A stretch of DNA of 62,640 bases from Eubacterium sp. (GTDB taxonomy: Bacteria > Bacillota > Clostridia > Lachnospirales > Lachnospiraceae), in the NCBI GenBank assembly GCA_017459945.1, contig JAFUBZ010000049.1, positions 1 to 62,640 of the forward strand, in the 5' to 3' direction. The notes beneath the pieces are model-generated. The model saw only the letters and a program-made list of their open reading frames with translations, did not search any database and was not told the origin of the DNA. The position numbers and the translations under genes were made by a program. Positions 53,140 through 61,844 of the stretch are shown here, piece by piece. Each line of letters begins with the position of its first letter. Position 1 is the stretch's first letter.

Positions 53140-54444
53140 TTACTCTTTTGTTCTCAAAATGATCGATGCTACGTTCTGTCCGCCGCCATATCCGCGAAGG
53201 AATGTGGTCTTCGGAAGCTTTTTCACCTGACGATCGCCTGCTTCACCGCGCATCTGGGTCACCGCTTCATGGATGTCTGCCATTCCGCTTGCAGCATGTG
53301 CATGTCCGAAGGAAGTACGTCCGCCGTTGGTATTGATCGGTTTGTCACCGTCATAAGCGGTGCGTCCTTCAATGATGTATTTCCATCCCTCATTCTTCGG
53401 AAGGTATCCTGCCACTTCTGCAGCCATCAGATGGGAAGTGATGATGAAATCATTTGCAAAGAACAGATCAATCTCTTCCGGTTTTACGCCGGTCTGCTGA
53501 TAAACCTGCTCCGTTGCAAGTTCTGTTGCTTTCCACTCGAAGTGCGGGTTAGATGCCTCAACAGCTGCACTGCCGATTCCCAGGATCTCGATCGGCTTCT
53601 TGCACTTGCCCTTTGTGATCTCTTCTACTTTGTCTGTAGCACAGATGATCGCGCAGGCTGCACCGTCACACTTCATCTCCATACCGGATACACGAAGCAG
53701 ATCGCCCACTTTCGGATTGAACGGAGAACGCATGTAATCCATAACATCGTCAAATCCCTGCTCTTTTGCTTCTTCCTCATAAGATTTCTTCATGAGCGCC
53801 AGCGGATGATGCAGGGCATTCTTTCTGTTGTTTAAGGACATGTGGATAAGGGTATCATCCATTTCCTGATCGGAAAGACCTGCTTCTCTCTTATAACGTT
53901 CAGCAGTATTGTCAAAGATCAGCTGGGTACCTGCTACGAAGCTTCTGTTGTAGCAGCGGTCATACAGCCAGCCAAGTGTACTGTTGAAGCGCTCCATGCT
54001 CATCTTCTCACGCTTCCACGGATGTGTCGGGATACATACACCGTCACCGAATTCCACACATCCGGTCAATACACAGTCGTACTTTCCGCTTGCCACCGCA
54101 TTGACTGCGATCTCTAATGCAAGATATCCGGTACAGCATGCTTCGGAATGATGCATGGAACCTTTTCCCTTCATACCGAACCAGTTTGCGATCTGGACAT
54201 TCGGTGTCAGATAGTCGGATCCGTTCAACGGGCTTGCTTCTCCATGATAGTAATACTGTACATCTTTCGGGGTAACTCCTGCGTCTTCCATCGCCTTCAA
54301 AGCCGCATACCCATACAGTTCTCCTTCGGAAAGTCCATTTGTCTCATCATTGTCAACCGTGTACATAAATGGCGTAAGGCCAACGCCGATGATGGAAACA
54401 CTTCTGGCATACTGGTTTAATGTTGTCTGATTAAACTGACCCAT
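53140..54444 (-). CDS. Thiolase-family acyltransferase (SCP-x/PhlC type)
   Basis: 434 aa. The nucleophile is C103 in HSEACCTGYLALEIA; SFGHAHAASGMADI carries the catalytic His region and the C-terminus reads GGGQNVASIILRTKE. Diverged from acetyl-CoA thiolases, it is closer to SCP-x-like partners of DUF35 proteins. With the OB-fold neighbour it probably forms one complex that cleaves or transfers a 3-oxoacyl group. AAAGGAAG precedes the ATG at 54444. It opens the operon, downstream of a TATAAT promoter with no good -35. Confidence 0.88.
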   Translation of the reverse strand: MGQFNQTTLNQYARSVSIIGVGLTPFMYTVDNDETNGLSEGELYGYAALKAMEDAGVTPKDVQYYYHGEASPLNGSDYLTPNVQIANWFGMKGKGSMHHSEACCTGYLALEIAVNAVASGKYDCVLTGCVEFGDGVCIPTHPWKREKMSMERFNSTLGWLYDRCYNRSFVAGTQLIFDNTAERYKREAGLSDQEMDDTLIHMSLNNRKNALHHPLALMKKSYEEEAKEQGFDDVMDYMRSPFNPKVGDLLRVSGMEMKCDGAACAIICATDKVEEITKGKCKKPIEILGIGSAAVEASNPHFEWKATELATEQVYQQTGVKPEEIDLFFANDFIITSHLMAAEVAGYLPKNEGWKYIIEGRTAYDGDKPINTNGGRTSFGHAHAASGMADIHEAVTQMRGEAGDRQVKKLPKTTFLRGYGGGQNVASIILRTKE

Positions 54445-54491
54445 ATCGTTACTTCCTTTCTCAAAAATATTTACGTGTACCTGTTGTCTCA

Positions 54492-54577
54492 ATTATAGGG
54501 AAAACATTCCCGCAAAGCATCGTTCTGACTCATGATTTTCTGACAAAAATCATGATTTTGATTGTGCGAATGCACAA
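54492..54577. promoter_or_regulatory. Palindrome-rich control region between the acyl-phenol operon and PucR gene
   Basis: For the operon (minus strand) -10 TATAAT is at 54497-54492, with no good -35; GGGAAAACATTCCC (54498-54511), an inverted repeat, occupies that place. Farther are CATGATTTT...AAAATCATG (54531-54554), the perfect palindrome AAAATCATGATTTT (54546-54559) and TTGTGC-GAAT-GCACAA (54562-54577). These look like activator and repressor sites. Confidence 0.65.
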
Positions 54578-54582
54578 AACAT

Positions 54583-54611
54583 TTGACTGGCCACTAATAC
54601 AAGATTACAAT
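54583..54611 (+). promoter_or_regulatory. Promoter of the PucR-type regulator
   Basis: -35 TTGACT (54583-54588), a 17-bp spacer and -10 TACAAT (54606-54611). The leader is about 55 nt. Confidence 0.75.
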
Positions 54612-54670
54612 ACTGATAAGCATAACAGTCATAAACCTTTGTTTTCCTGTGTATTTTGGAGGGAACAACA

Positions 54671-56251
54671 GTGATTTTATCCCAATTACTTGCCAGATTA
54701 AAGGATTATCATGTGGAATATTTCGGAAGCGAAGATCCGGAATTTGACTTGCAGACCGTTCGTTATTATGTGCATTCGAATAAACCAAGCAGCCCCTACA
54801 CATTATATCTGGCAAATACCAGACGTCTTCCTTCACCGGATGAGAATCTTCGGATCTGCATTTTCTGTTATGGCAGCCGGATCGATTTTTCACCTTATGT
54901 CGGAACAAATACCGGTCTTGTATATGTAGGTGAAGACGTCTCTTCTCATGAATTATTCAACGACCTTTTGGAAGAACTGACGGAAGTCGAACAGATCACA
55001 GCAGGCCTTCATATCCTTTCGAACGCCCTTTTTTCAGGTAATGGACTGCAGTATCTGGTCAATCAGGCTGCCGTTGTTTTTGAAAATCCCATTTCTGTCG
55101 TTGATCTGCAGGGAAAATATCTCGCCATTTCAGAATGGTCCGGGCCGGAAGATCCCGTTTTAAAGGAAGCAGAAAACGGATACATCAGCGAAGACGGTAT
55201 CGCCCTGATCCGCCGCATGAAACTCGATGAGAAAATGCGTGCCAAAGGACGGGCGATCTATTTCGATAATCCAATGCTCGGGCACGGAACACTGCTGGAT
55301 GCAGTCTACATTCAGGGCATCGAGGTCGCGCATGTGATGCTGCAGGAGCTGGGCCGTCCTTTTGATCGTTTTGACCCAGAGCTTCTGCATCGTTTTTGCA
55401 GTATGGTTGCGATCGAGCTCCAGAAAAGTTCTTACTACACACGTCATAAGGGCGTCATGTATTCTTACGCGCTTTCTGACCTGTTGGGAAACCCCGGCGT
55501 CAATATCGCCGCTGTAAAGTCCAATCTGAATTCATTGGGCTATATCCTGAAGGAAGACCTTTACATCATGGTCATTCCTGCCACTTCCTATTACAGCAGC
55601 GACCTGCGGACCGACATCATCCTGCACTCGATCCAGCAGATTCTGCCGGGCAGCCTTTATTCGGTCTATGAAGACACCCTGGTCTTCCTCTTTTCAAAAA
55701 ACCGGTTTGAAGGGTTTAGTGAATATGAAAGGGACAGGCTAAAACGGTTTTTAGAAGCCAATCAGCTGTCCGCAGGCATCAGCAATTTCTTTGAAAAGCT
55801 TGAAGATGCCTCCCGGTTTTACAACCAGGCCGTAACAGCTGTGGAACTGGGCATCCGGTTAGATGGCCGGCACAAGCTCTATTATTATCGGGATTATTAC
55901 ATTTTCCATATGCTGAATATTTACGAACAAAGCGACAGTGAGCTGCGCTATTTGATTCAGCCGGGACTGATGCGCCTTTTGTATTACGACAAAGACCATG
56001 GCACAAACTTTCTGGAAACACTCGGCGCTTTGCTCTCCTTTCCGGGGCAGCCCGCCCGTGTTGCCGAAGCGCTGCATGTCCATAAAAACACGCTGCTTTA
56101 CCGCATGAAAAAGATCCGCGAGATCACACATTGCACCTTCGATGACGGCGAGCAAAGTATGGCATATTACTTTTCCTACAAGATTCTGGATTACCTTGGC
56201 ATTCTGACAAACAGCCGGGACGAAGTATATGATTTTAGAAAAAAGAATTGA
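54671..56251 (+). CDS. PucR/CdaR-family transcriptional regulator
   Basis: 526 aa. An N-terminal sensor region (about 1-280) and a GGDEF-like middle lead to a C-terminal HTH (about 470-505, PARVAEALHVHKNTLLYRMKKI, abridged), the PucR-type HTH_30. The GTG at 54671 has TTGGAGGG 8 nt upstream. Such proteins usually activate catabolic genes when a metabolite is present. It is divergent from the six-gene operon and is its likely activator, since that promoter lacks a -35. The effector is unknown. Confidence 0.9.
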   Translation: MILSQLLARLKDYHVEYFGSEDPEFDLQTVRYYVHSNKPSSPYTLYLANTRRLPSPDENLRICIFCYGSRIDFSPYVGTNTGLVYVGEDVSSHELFNDLLEELTEVEQITAGLHILSNALFSGNGLQYLVNQAAVVFENPISVVDLQGKYLAISEWSGPEDPVLKEAENGYISEDGIALIRRMKLDEKMRAKGRAIYFDNPMLGHGTLLDAVYIQGIEVAHVMLQELGRPFDRFDPELLHRFCSMVAIELQKSSYYTRHKGVMYSYALSDLLGNPGVNIAAVKSNLNSLGYILKEDLYIMVIPATSYYSSDLRTDIILHSIQQILPGSLYSVYEDTLVFLFSKNRFEGFSEYERDRLKRFLEANQLSAGISNFFEKLEDASRFYNQAVTAVELGIRLDGRHKLYYYRDYYIFHMLNIYEQSDSELRYLIQPGLMRLLYYDKDHGTNFLETLGALLSFPGQPARVAEALHVHKNTLLYRMKKIREITHCTFDDGEQSMAYYFSYKILDYLGILTNSRDEVYDFRKKN

Positions 56252-56309
56252 AAATCTGTTATAATCATAAACAGAAAGAATTACACAAGCACTATGGAGG
56301 GAATCTGTT

Positions 56310-56765
56310 ATGGCGCAAAAACAGCAAACCTTAAGTGATATTGAGTATGGAAACCGGCGTGTCAGAACGCAGCGCGATGTACTGCTTGAGAAGATGAACG
56401 AACTGCTGCCCTGGCAAAAATGGATCGAAGAAATCCGTCCGCACTACTATACCGGCACGCGCGGACGCCGGCCGAGAAACTTAGAAACCATGCTTCGCAT
56501 GTATCTGGTCAAATACTGGTTTGGCTGCTCAGACGAAGGCATCGAAGATGCCATCTATGACAGCTATGCTTTGCGCAGCTTCTTAAAGGTTGATTTCCTC
56601 AAAGAACAGGTCCCTGACGCCACGACACTCGGACGGTTCCGTCATATGCTTGTCAAAAACGGCCTGGATCAGACCATTCACGATGAGATCGAACAGATTT
56701 TAAAAGAAAATAATCTGGCTCTGCGAAGAGGATCCTTCACAGAGCCAAAGCTGCATAAGATTTAG
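56310..56765 (+). pseudogene. Truncated IS5-type transposase
   Basis: 151 aa, homologous to the N-terminal half of IS5-family transposases (LLPWQKWIEEIRPHYYTG, RRPRNLETMLRMYL, then PDATTLGRFRHMLVKNGL). Intact members are over 300 aa and carry the catalytic DDE residues in the missing part. The sequence breaks at about LRRGS, inside a hairpin that acts as terminator of the next gene. GGAGGG precedes the ATG. It is a remnant, unable to transpose. Confidence 0.88.
56717..56746 (-). terminator. Hairpin at the transposase break, probable lipoprotein terminator
   Basis: Arms GGCTCTG and CAGAGCC, with GAAG/CTTC inside, form an 11-bp stem with one mismatch. On the minus strand it lies 22 bp after the lipoprotein stop and is followed by AGATTATTTTCTTTT. 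Confidence 0.6.
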
Positions 56766-56767
56766 TG

Positions 56768-57526
56768 TTATTCTGAATCTCCGGTTTCAGAAGCAGAAAT
56801 CAGATTCATTTCCGTGATCAGCCATTTTCCGTCTGTCTTTGTAACGGTAGCCTGTATCTGATCTGTTTCGCCTTCGGATTCCAGAAGTGCCTCTGTATAT
56901 CTGTCAAGCAAAGTCGGCATTAAGTCATTCATGATCTTGGCCATCATCGCGGCTTCGCCTTCATTCATATAAACATCGGCATATTCTGACATCTGGTCTT
57001 CCGGGATATCACTCATCACTTCATCATTGATCCCGTCAATATCGATATCAAAATCCGTATTGTATCCATATGTTACTGTACCATCTACAGTTGCTGTATC
57101 ACCATTGACAGAAACATCCGAGATCGTATAGCTTCCGATCAGTTCCCGAACAATCGTATTCGCCATATTGGTAACGGAAGCTTTTGCCTCATCACTGATA
57201 TCATCCTCAGAAAGCCCCATGTCCTCTAAACCAAAGGACTCATAGAACATCTCATCAAAGCTCTCTGCCTCAGCCAGACCGGCCAATTCCTGATTGTCAA
57301 GAACTTCCTGTGAACAGTAATCTGTCAGCTTTGAAAGCTCTCCGGACTGCATTGTGGTAAAGAAGCCGTCCACCACAGCCGTCACTTCACTTTCGGGGCT
57401 GGCTTTTTCTGCTGCCGCACTTCCATTTCCGCCACCAGCACTGCTGCCGCAGCCGGAAAATACAATAGCCGCACCGATCATTACTGCACCCAATAAGCAC
57501 AGGCTCTTTTTCATTCGACTTTTCAT
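56768..57526 (-). CDS. Lipoprotein of unknown function
   Basis: 252 aa. The signal peptide has a lipobox VFSGC (Cys about 25). A Gly/Ser/Ala linker leads to a soluble domain of about 190 residues with TISDVSVNGDTATVDGTVTYG, reminiscent of DUF4878/NTF2-like lipoproteins. The ATG at 57526 is 7 nt after GGAGG; an ATG two codons earlier is too close. No operon partner. Confidence 0.78.
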   Translation of the reverse strand: MKSRMKKSLCLLGAVMIGAAIVFSGCGSSAGGGNGSAAAEKASPESEVTAVVDGFFTTMQSGELSKLTDYCSQEVLDNQELAGLAEAESFDEMFYESFGLEDMGLSEDDISDEAKASVTNMANTIVRELIGSYTISDVSVNGDTATVDGTVTYGYNTDFDIDIDGINDEVMSDIPEDQMSEYADVYMNEGEAAMMAKIMNDLMPTLLDRYTEALLESEGETDQIQATVTKTDGKWLITEMNLISASETGDSE

Positions 57527-57671
57527 TTTCATTCCTCCAAATATTATTTTTTACTGTATCAGATGTCCCATCTCTTCCAGTTGTATCTAATATACCATAT
57601 AATCTCTTGTATGTGACACAATTATACGGATATTATATAAAACAATTATTCCTCATACATCTCACCATGTA

Positions 57672-58640
57672 TTACTCGGTCTCATACGTCGACACATCCA
57701 CGCGCATCGTATCAAACCCTTCATAGTTCAAAGACAGATATTGGTCACAATCCCTGTGATACGCATAATAATAGTCATTGCCCTTTACCATATCCCGGTC
57801 GAACCCTGCCTCTTTGCATGCCTGTACATACGTGTCATACGCTTCCTTTGTTGTATTTCCGACATGCACCAGAGCGGAATCCGAGTATTCCCAGTCGATC
57901 TTTCCCTGATCCGATTCCGGTGCCGGCAAAAGCGCAAACGCATCAATATACGACCAGTTTATAGTACTCATTTTAATCGGCGCCTGCAGATTGATGTACA
58001 TCTCATCATCATAAGAATAGAAATAAACCCTCAGACTATAGCCCTCTTCATTATAGGCCTCATAAGAGGTATCTTCGTTCTTCGCATCAATGGTAAACCC
58101 TGATGCGATACAGTCATCTACATACGCGCGATATTCATCTACAGAGCTCTTATAAACATCCATACTGAACGCGTCATTATAGTCATAATAAACCTCGCCG
58201 TAGTCTGATGCCGGCTTCGGAAGCATCGTAGAAAGACCGGACGAAGGCCACTCATATTGCACATGCTTATTCTTGTGCGTCGCAGCAAATCCTATGATAA
58301 AGGATACAACCACAATAAACACGATCACGAATGCGATGAGCCGGAGCGCCACTTTAAGCGGATGACGATCAGGCTTAGCCTGCTGTATGGTCTGCTGTTT
58401 TTCCTTCGTTTCCGGTTGCTTTTTTAACAGCATATGACCGTTTTTCACCAGCACTTCTGTCGCACCACAGTACGGGCATACTAAGACATGATGCTCAAAA
58501 TCGATCTGCATATTTCCGCCACAGGACTTACATTTGAGTTCTTTTAATTCCGTCTTATTATATTCTTTCACATCAATTCCGCATGCCGGGCAGAACCGTG
58601 CATCATCCGGGATATATTGACTGCATTTAGGACATTGCAT
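57672..58640 (-). CDS. Zinc-ribbon membrane protein with duplicated DUF6591-like domain
   Basis: 322 aa. Two N-terminal zinc ribbons (C3-x2-C6...CPAC, then CKSCGG...CPYCG), one membrane helix (about 100-123) and two similar extracellular domains: LPKPASDYGEVYYDYNDAF and LPAPESDQGKIDWEYSDSA open each. Each continues through YxxYVxxCxxxGF. The paired domains point to an internal duplication. Role unknown. GAAGGAGG precedes the ATG. Confidence 0.78.
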   Translation of the reverse strand: MQCPKCSQYIPDDARFCPACGIDVKEYNKTELKELKCKSCGGNMQIDFEHHVLVCPYCGATEVLVKNGHMLLKKQPETKEKQQTIQQAKPDRHPLKVALRLIAFVIVFIVVVSFIIGFAATHKNKHVQYEWPSSGLSTMLPKPASDYGEVYYDYNDAFSMDVYKSSVDEYRAYVDDCIASGFTIDAKNEDTSYEAYNEEGYSLRVYFYSYDDEMYINLQAPIKMSTINWSYIDAFALLPAPESDQGKIDWEYSDSALVHVGNTTKEAYDTYVQACKEAGFDRDMVKGNDYYYAYHRDCDQYLSLNYEGFDTMRVDVSTYETE

Positions 58641-58809
58641 AAACTGCCTCCTTCACGTTCCCAATCATTTTATTGCCATTATAGAATATTTTACGTAACC
58701 TGAAAAGGCTATATCCTTCGTTCATGACATCTTGCGGGAGAAGCCAATATTGATTTTCGTCTGTTTTTCCTATAAAATACAATCAAATTTGATATGGAGA
58801 AAACCAGAT

Positions 58810-59448
58810 ATGAGAAATAATCTTTTGAAAAAATGTGTGCTTTCTATCCTGACACCGGCAGTCGCGGCCGCACTGCTGGCCGGATGCAGTTCTACGGGGA
58901 CCACCAGTGACTCCGCTGCCAAAGAGAACAGCTTCCACAATGCTTCCTTTTCTTTGGAAAGCGAAGATATCGAATATGATGAAGCGACTTTCAATGGCAT
59001 GACATTTGAAGCGCTTACCGACTGGCGCGTAGGTGAAGACAATGGCGATACCATCTATTATCCGACAGATGACGATACCGACTGTATTCGGGTACACGAA
59101 GGATCCGCGGACCAGGAGTACGAAAACCAGCAGGAGCTCGTCAATGCCATTTTCGACGAGCTTATGAACGAGCGCATCGACGCCGGCTGTTTTATGGAAA
59201 GTCATGATCTGAACATTGCCGGTCATCGCGGCAAATGGTATCGAATGGATGCCAATTTTATTGACGAAGACGGACAGCCTATTGCCGGATACGAAATAGA
59301 CGAGTCCATGAACGGATATCTGAAAGAATGTGTAATCTTTGCTTCCAACACAAAGGATTATGTATATCTGGAAGCAACATATCCGATGGGAAGCGCCACA
59401 GAAGACTTATTTGGCAGATTCTATAAGAGCCCGCATTATCATAGATGA
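58810..59448 (+). CDS. Lipoprotein of unknown function
   Basis: 212 aa. The lipobox is AALLAGC (Cys about 25), after a typical signal peptide. The soluble domain (about 50-210) has FEALTDWRVGEDNGDTIYYP and GHRGKWYRM; no known family recognised. The ATG at 58810 follows GGAGAAAACC. It ends just before a convergent terminator shared with the symporter gene. Confidence 0.72.
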   Translation: MRNNLLKKCVLSILTPAVAAALLAGCSSTGTTSDSAAKENSFHNASFSLESEDIEYDEATFNGMTFEALTDWRVGEDNGDTIYYPTDDDTDCIRVHEGSADQEYENQQELVNAIFDELMNERIDAGCFMESHDLNIAGHRGKWYRMDANFIDEDGQPIAGYEIDESMNGYLKECVIFASNTKDYVYLEATYPMGSATEDLFGRFYKSPHYHR

Positions 59449-59456
59449 TGAGATAA

Positions 59457-59497
59457 AGAACCGTCCATCTTGCGCACCGTGCTAGATGGACGGTTCT
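59457..59497. terminator. 14-bp hairpin between converging genes
   Basis: AGAACCGTCCATCT pairs perfectly with AGATGGACGGTTCT. It lies between the lipoprotein and the symporter and can stop both transcripts. Confidence 0.75.
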
Positions 59498-59507
59498 CTA
59501 TGTCTCC

Positions 59508-60926
59508 TCATCGCATTTTATGTTTTTCTGCCCGGAAGAAATCTCTTACCTCTTTTGCCACTACACTGCTCAACGCAAACAGCGCGATCATGTTCGGGAT
59601 TGCCATCAGTCCATTGAAAATATCTGCAATGGTCCAAACAGCACTGACAGTCATATACGGTCCGATGAAAACGGCGATAATGTATAGCGTACGGAAAATC
59701 CTGATTGGTCTTGTTTTTCCGCCTGTCAGATATTCCAGACATCTTTCACTATAATAATCCCAGCCGAGAATGGTTGTGAAGGCAAAAAACACCAGACATA
59801 TCATTAAGATAAATGCTGCCACCTGATTTGGAAACGGAAGACCGTTCTGGAAGGCGTATGTTGTGACCTGCACACCCTCCAACCCAGGCTGCTGCCACGC
59901 TCCTGTTAATACGATCGACAGGCCTGTCATCGTGCAGATGATGATGGTATCAATAAAAGTACCTGTCATACTGACCAGTCCCTGGCGCACAGGCTCTTTT
60001 GTCTGAGCCGCTGCCGCTGCGATCGGTGCGCTTCCAAGTCCGGCTTCATTAGAAAAGATACCCCTGGCGATACCCTTTTGCATTGCAACGATCATCGATC
60101 CGACAATACCGCCCGTCACGGCGCGTGGATTAAAAGCGCCTTCAACGACTGTCACGACTGCAGCCGGGATATGTGTGATATTTGCAACGATCAGAATCAC
60201 GACAAACACTACATAGATCACTGCCATAAACGGCACAATGATCTGGCTGACATTTGCGATTCTCTTAATCCCGCCGATCAGAACCAGCGCCACGAAAAAG
60301 GTCAGAACCAGCGAAGAAATAATGACTGCAATGGAATACTCTCCCAGTCCGGGGATTGTTACTGCGTGCAGGGTTTCCGGATCAAAGAAATTTTTGATCG
60401 CACTGGAAATCCCATTGACCTGACTGAATGTTCCGATGCCAAACAGACCAACGCAAACTCCAAAAAACGCAAAGATTTTAGCAAGCCATTTCCATTTCGG
60501 GCCCATACCTCGCTCAATATAATAGAATGGTCCTCCCAGACTGTGTCCGGTTTCAGGATCGACCTGCCGGTATTTTACGGCGAGCAGACCTTCTGAAAAC
60601 TTGGTTGCCATTCCAAAAAAGGCAGCTACAAGCATCCAGAACAGCGCCCCGGGCCCGCCGGCACAGACCGCTGTCGCAACACCGACAATATTTCCGGTAC
60701 CGATCGTAGCCGAGAGCGCCGTGCATAGTGCTCCAAAACTAGAGATTTCTCCGCGCCCGCCTTCTTCATTTTTGATCATCCATTTTAATGCAAGCGGCAG
60801 TCGCCTGATCTGCAGAACACCTACGCGAACAGTCAGCAGAATACCGCCTGCTAAGATTAATACAATCAGAGGCACTCCCCAAACATATCCATCAATTTTG
60901 TCCAACAATTGTCCGAACAGCTCCAT
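59508..60926 (-). CDS. Alanine/glycine:cation symporter (AGCS family)
   Basis: 472 aa with about 11 membrane helices. Conserved segments: GGPGALFWMLVAAFFGMATKFSEG (cited in two blocks: GGPGALFW and GMATKFSEG), then SNEAGLGSAP and TILGWDYYSERCLEYL. It imports alanine or glycine with Na+. A glycine riboswitch and an intrinsic terminator lie directly upstream, so glycine is the likely signal and perhaps the substrate. GAAAGGGAC precedes the ATG. Confidence 0.95.
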   Translation of the reverse strand: MELFGQLLDKIDGYVWGVPLIVLILAGGILLTVRVGVLQIRRLPLALKWMIKNEEGGRGEISSFGALCTALSATIGTGNIVGVATAVCAGGPGALFWMLVAAFFGMATKFSEGLLAVKYRQVDPETGHSLGGPFYYIERGMGPKWKWLAKIFAFFGVCVGLFGIGTFSQVNGISSAIKNFFDPETLHAVTIPGLGEYSIAVIISSLVLTFFVALVLIGGIKRIANVSQIIVPFMAVIYVVFVVILIVANITHIPAAVVTVVEGAFNPRAVTGGIVGSMIVAMQKGIARGIFSNEAGLGSAPIAAAAAQTKEPVRQGLVSMTGTFIDTIIICTMTGLSIVLTGAWQQPGLEGVQVTTYAFQNGLPFPNQVAAFILMICLVFFAFTTILGWDYYSERCLEYLTGGKTRPIRIFRTLYIIAVFIGPYMTVSAVWTIADIFNGLMAIPNMIALFALSSVVAKEVRDFFRAEKHKMR

Positions 60927-60950
60927 TTTCCAGTCCCTTTCTTATGTAAA

Positions 60951-60984
60951 ATAAAAAGCCCGACGTAATGCACTCCGCCGGACT
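60951..60984 (-). terminator. Riboswitch-linked intrinsic terminator of the symporter gene
   Basis: AGTCCGGCG and CGTCGGGCT form a 9-bp stem with two G-U pairs, followed by TTTTTATTTT. It lies between the glycine aptamer and the ribosome binding site. Confidence 0.85.
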
Positions 60985-61006
60985 TTGAACAAACATAACA
61001 CATGGT

Positions 61007-61091
61007 CTCTGTCCTTTTGCCTGAGAGATTCATACAGATACTGCCTGTAATTTGCCCCTTCGGCACCCGCCCTGAGCGGGATTCTCCAGAG
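61007..61091 (-). ncRNA. Glycine riboswitch, single aptamer
   Basis: The aptamer shows the conserved core GCCGAAGGGGCAA and the 3' box AATCTCTCAGGCAAAAGGAC. P1 pairs CTCTG (61091-61087) with CAGAG (61011-61007). No second aptamer follows. It controls the terminator at 60951-60984 and therefore the symporter. Whether glycine raises or lowers expression is not proved by sequence alone. Confidence 0.93.
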
Positions 61092-61251
61092 TGCGATCCC
61101 CCCACAGTCTCAGTTCATCTGATTCTGCAGGATTCCCTTCGCCGTATTCATTTTTAATCGAGTAATATCATAGGTTATTCAGGCACTCTAGTCAACTAAC
61201 TACAAACAATTATTCTGCTGCTGGCTGTCTTTTTTCCAATACAATGCGCAA

Positions 61252-61292
61252 GGAGACAGAGGCCGCTGTCTCCCCGAGCGTCCCCTGTCTCC
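61252..61292. repeat. GGAGACAG repeat next to the GNAT gene
   Basis: GGAGACAG (61252-61259) pairs with CTGTCTCC at 61266-61273; a further CTGTCTCC at 61285-61292 abuts the GNAT stop. The reverse of this last unit reads GGAGACAGGGGACG, the same core as the terminator hairpin at 48697. It may serve as GNAT terminator. Confidence 0.6.
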
Positions 61293-61844
61293 CTACAAAA
61301 GCGTTTTGACCATCAGTAATTCATCCGCATAGGTTCCATCTTTATATTTGATGGCCCGCTTTCGTTCTCCGATTGTTTCAAATCCCAGCTTCTCGTACAA
61401 ACGAATCGCGTTGGTGTTCGTTGTCACAACATCCAGTTCCATTATTTCAAAGCTGGCCTTTTTCGCCTGTTCCATCAAAATGTTAAGGAGCAATTCCCCT
61501 ATACCCATTCCGCAGAACTCCCGGAAAAGCGCAATTCCCATTGAGCATCTGTGCGACAAACGTTTTGCATCCCGAACAGGCGCAAATGATCCATTCCCAA
61601 TCAGTGTCCCATTTACATAGGCATTCAGCATAAGCGAATTGTCTGACGTCTCATAATCAGATATAAACTTTTCCTCTGATTCCACAGTATAAGCAATATC
61701 TTCTGGCTCGGAAAGCAGGTATCTCGTCTCTTTGCAGCATTGCTTCAGATACGCGATTTCAAGTTCTGCTTCACCGGGGTCAGCGCTCTTAAATTCGACC
61801 TCCATTCCCGTCTTTGTTATCATTTTAATCTGAGTAATTCTCAT
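61293..61844 (-). CDS. GNAT-family N-acetyltransferase
   Basis: 183 aa. A GNAT core with the acetyl-CoA loop region FREFCGMGIGELLL (motif A, G-x-G) and the late LYEKLGFETIG. RimI/RimL-like. The ATG at 61844 overlaps the stop of the preceding remnant (ATGA), so translation may be coupled. Substrate unknown. Confidence 0.88.
   Translation of the reverse strand: MRITQIKMITKTGMEVEFKSADPGEAELEIAYLKQCCKETRYLLSEPEDIAYTVESEEKFISDYETSDNSLMLNAYVNGTLIGNGSFAPVRDAKRLSHRCSMGIALFREFCGMGIGELLLNILMEQAKKASFEIMELDVVTTNTNAIRLYEKLGFETIGERKRAIKYKDGTYADELLMVKTLL

Noticed and set aside
61092..61160. Second glycine aptamer upstream of the first
   Set aside because: Only a short GCGAAGGG-like stretch is present; the conserved 3' box is missing.
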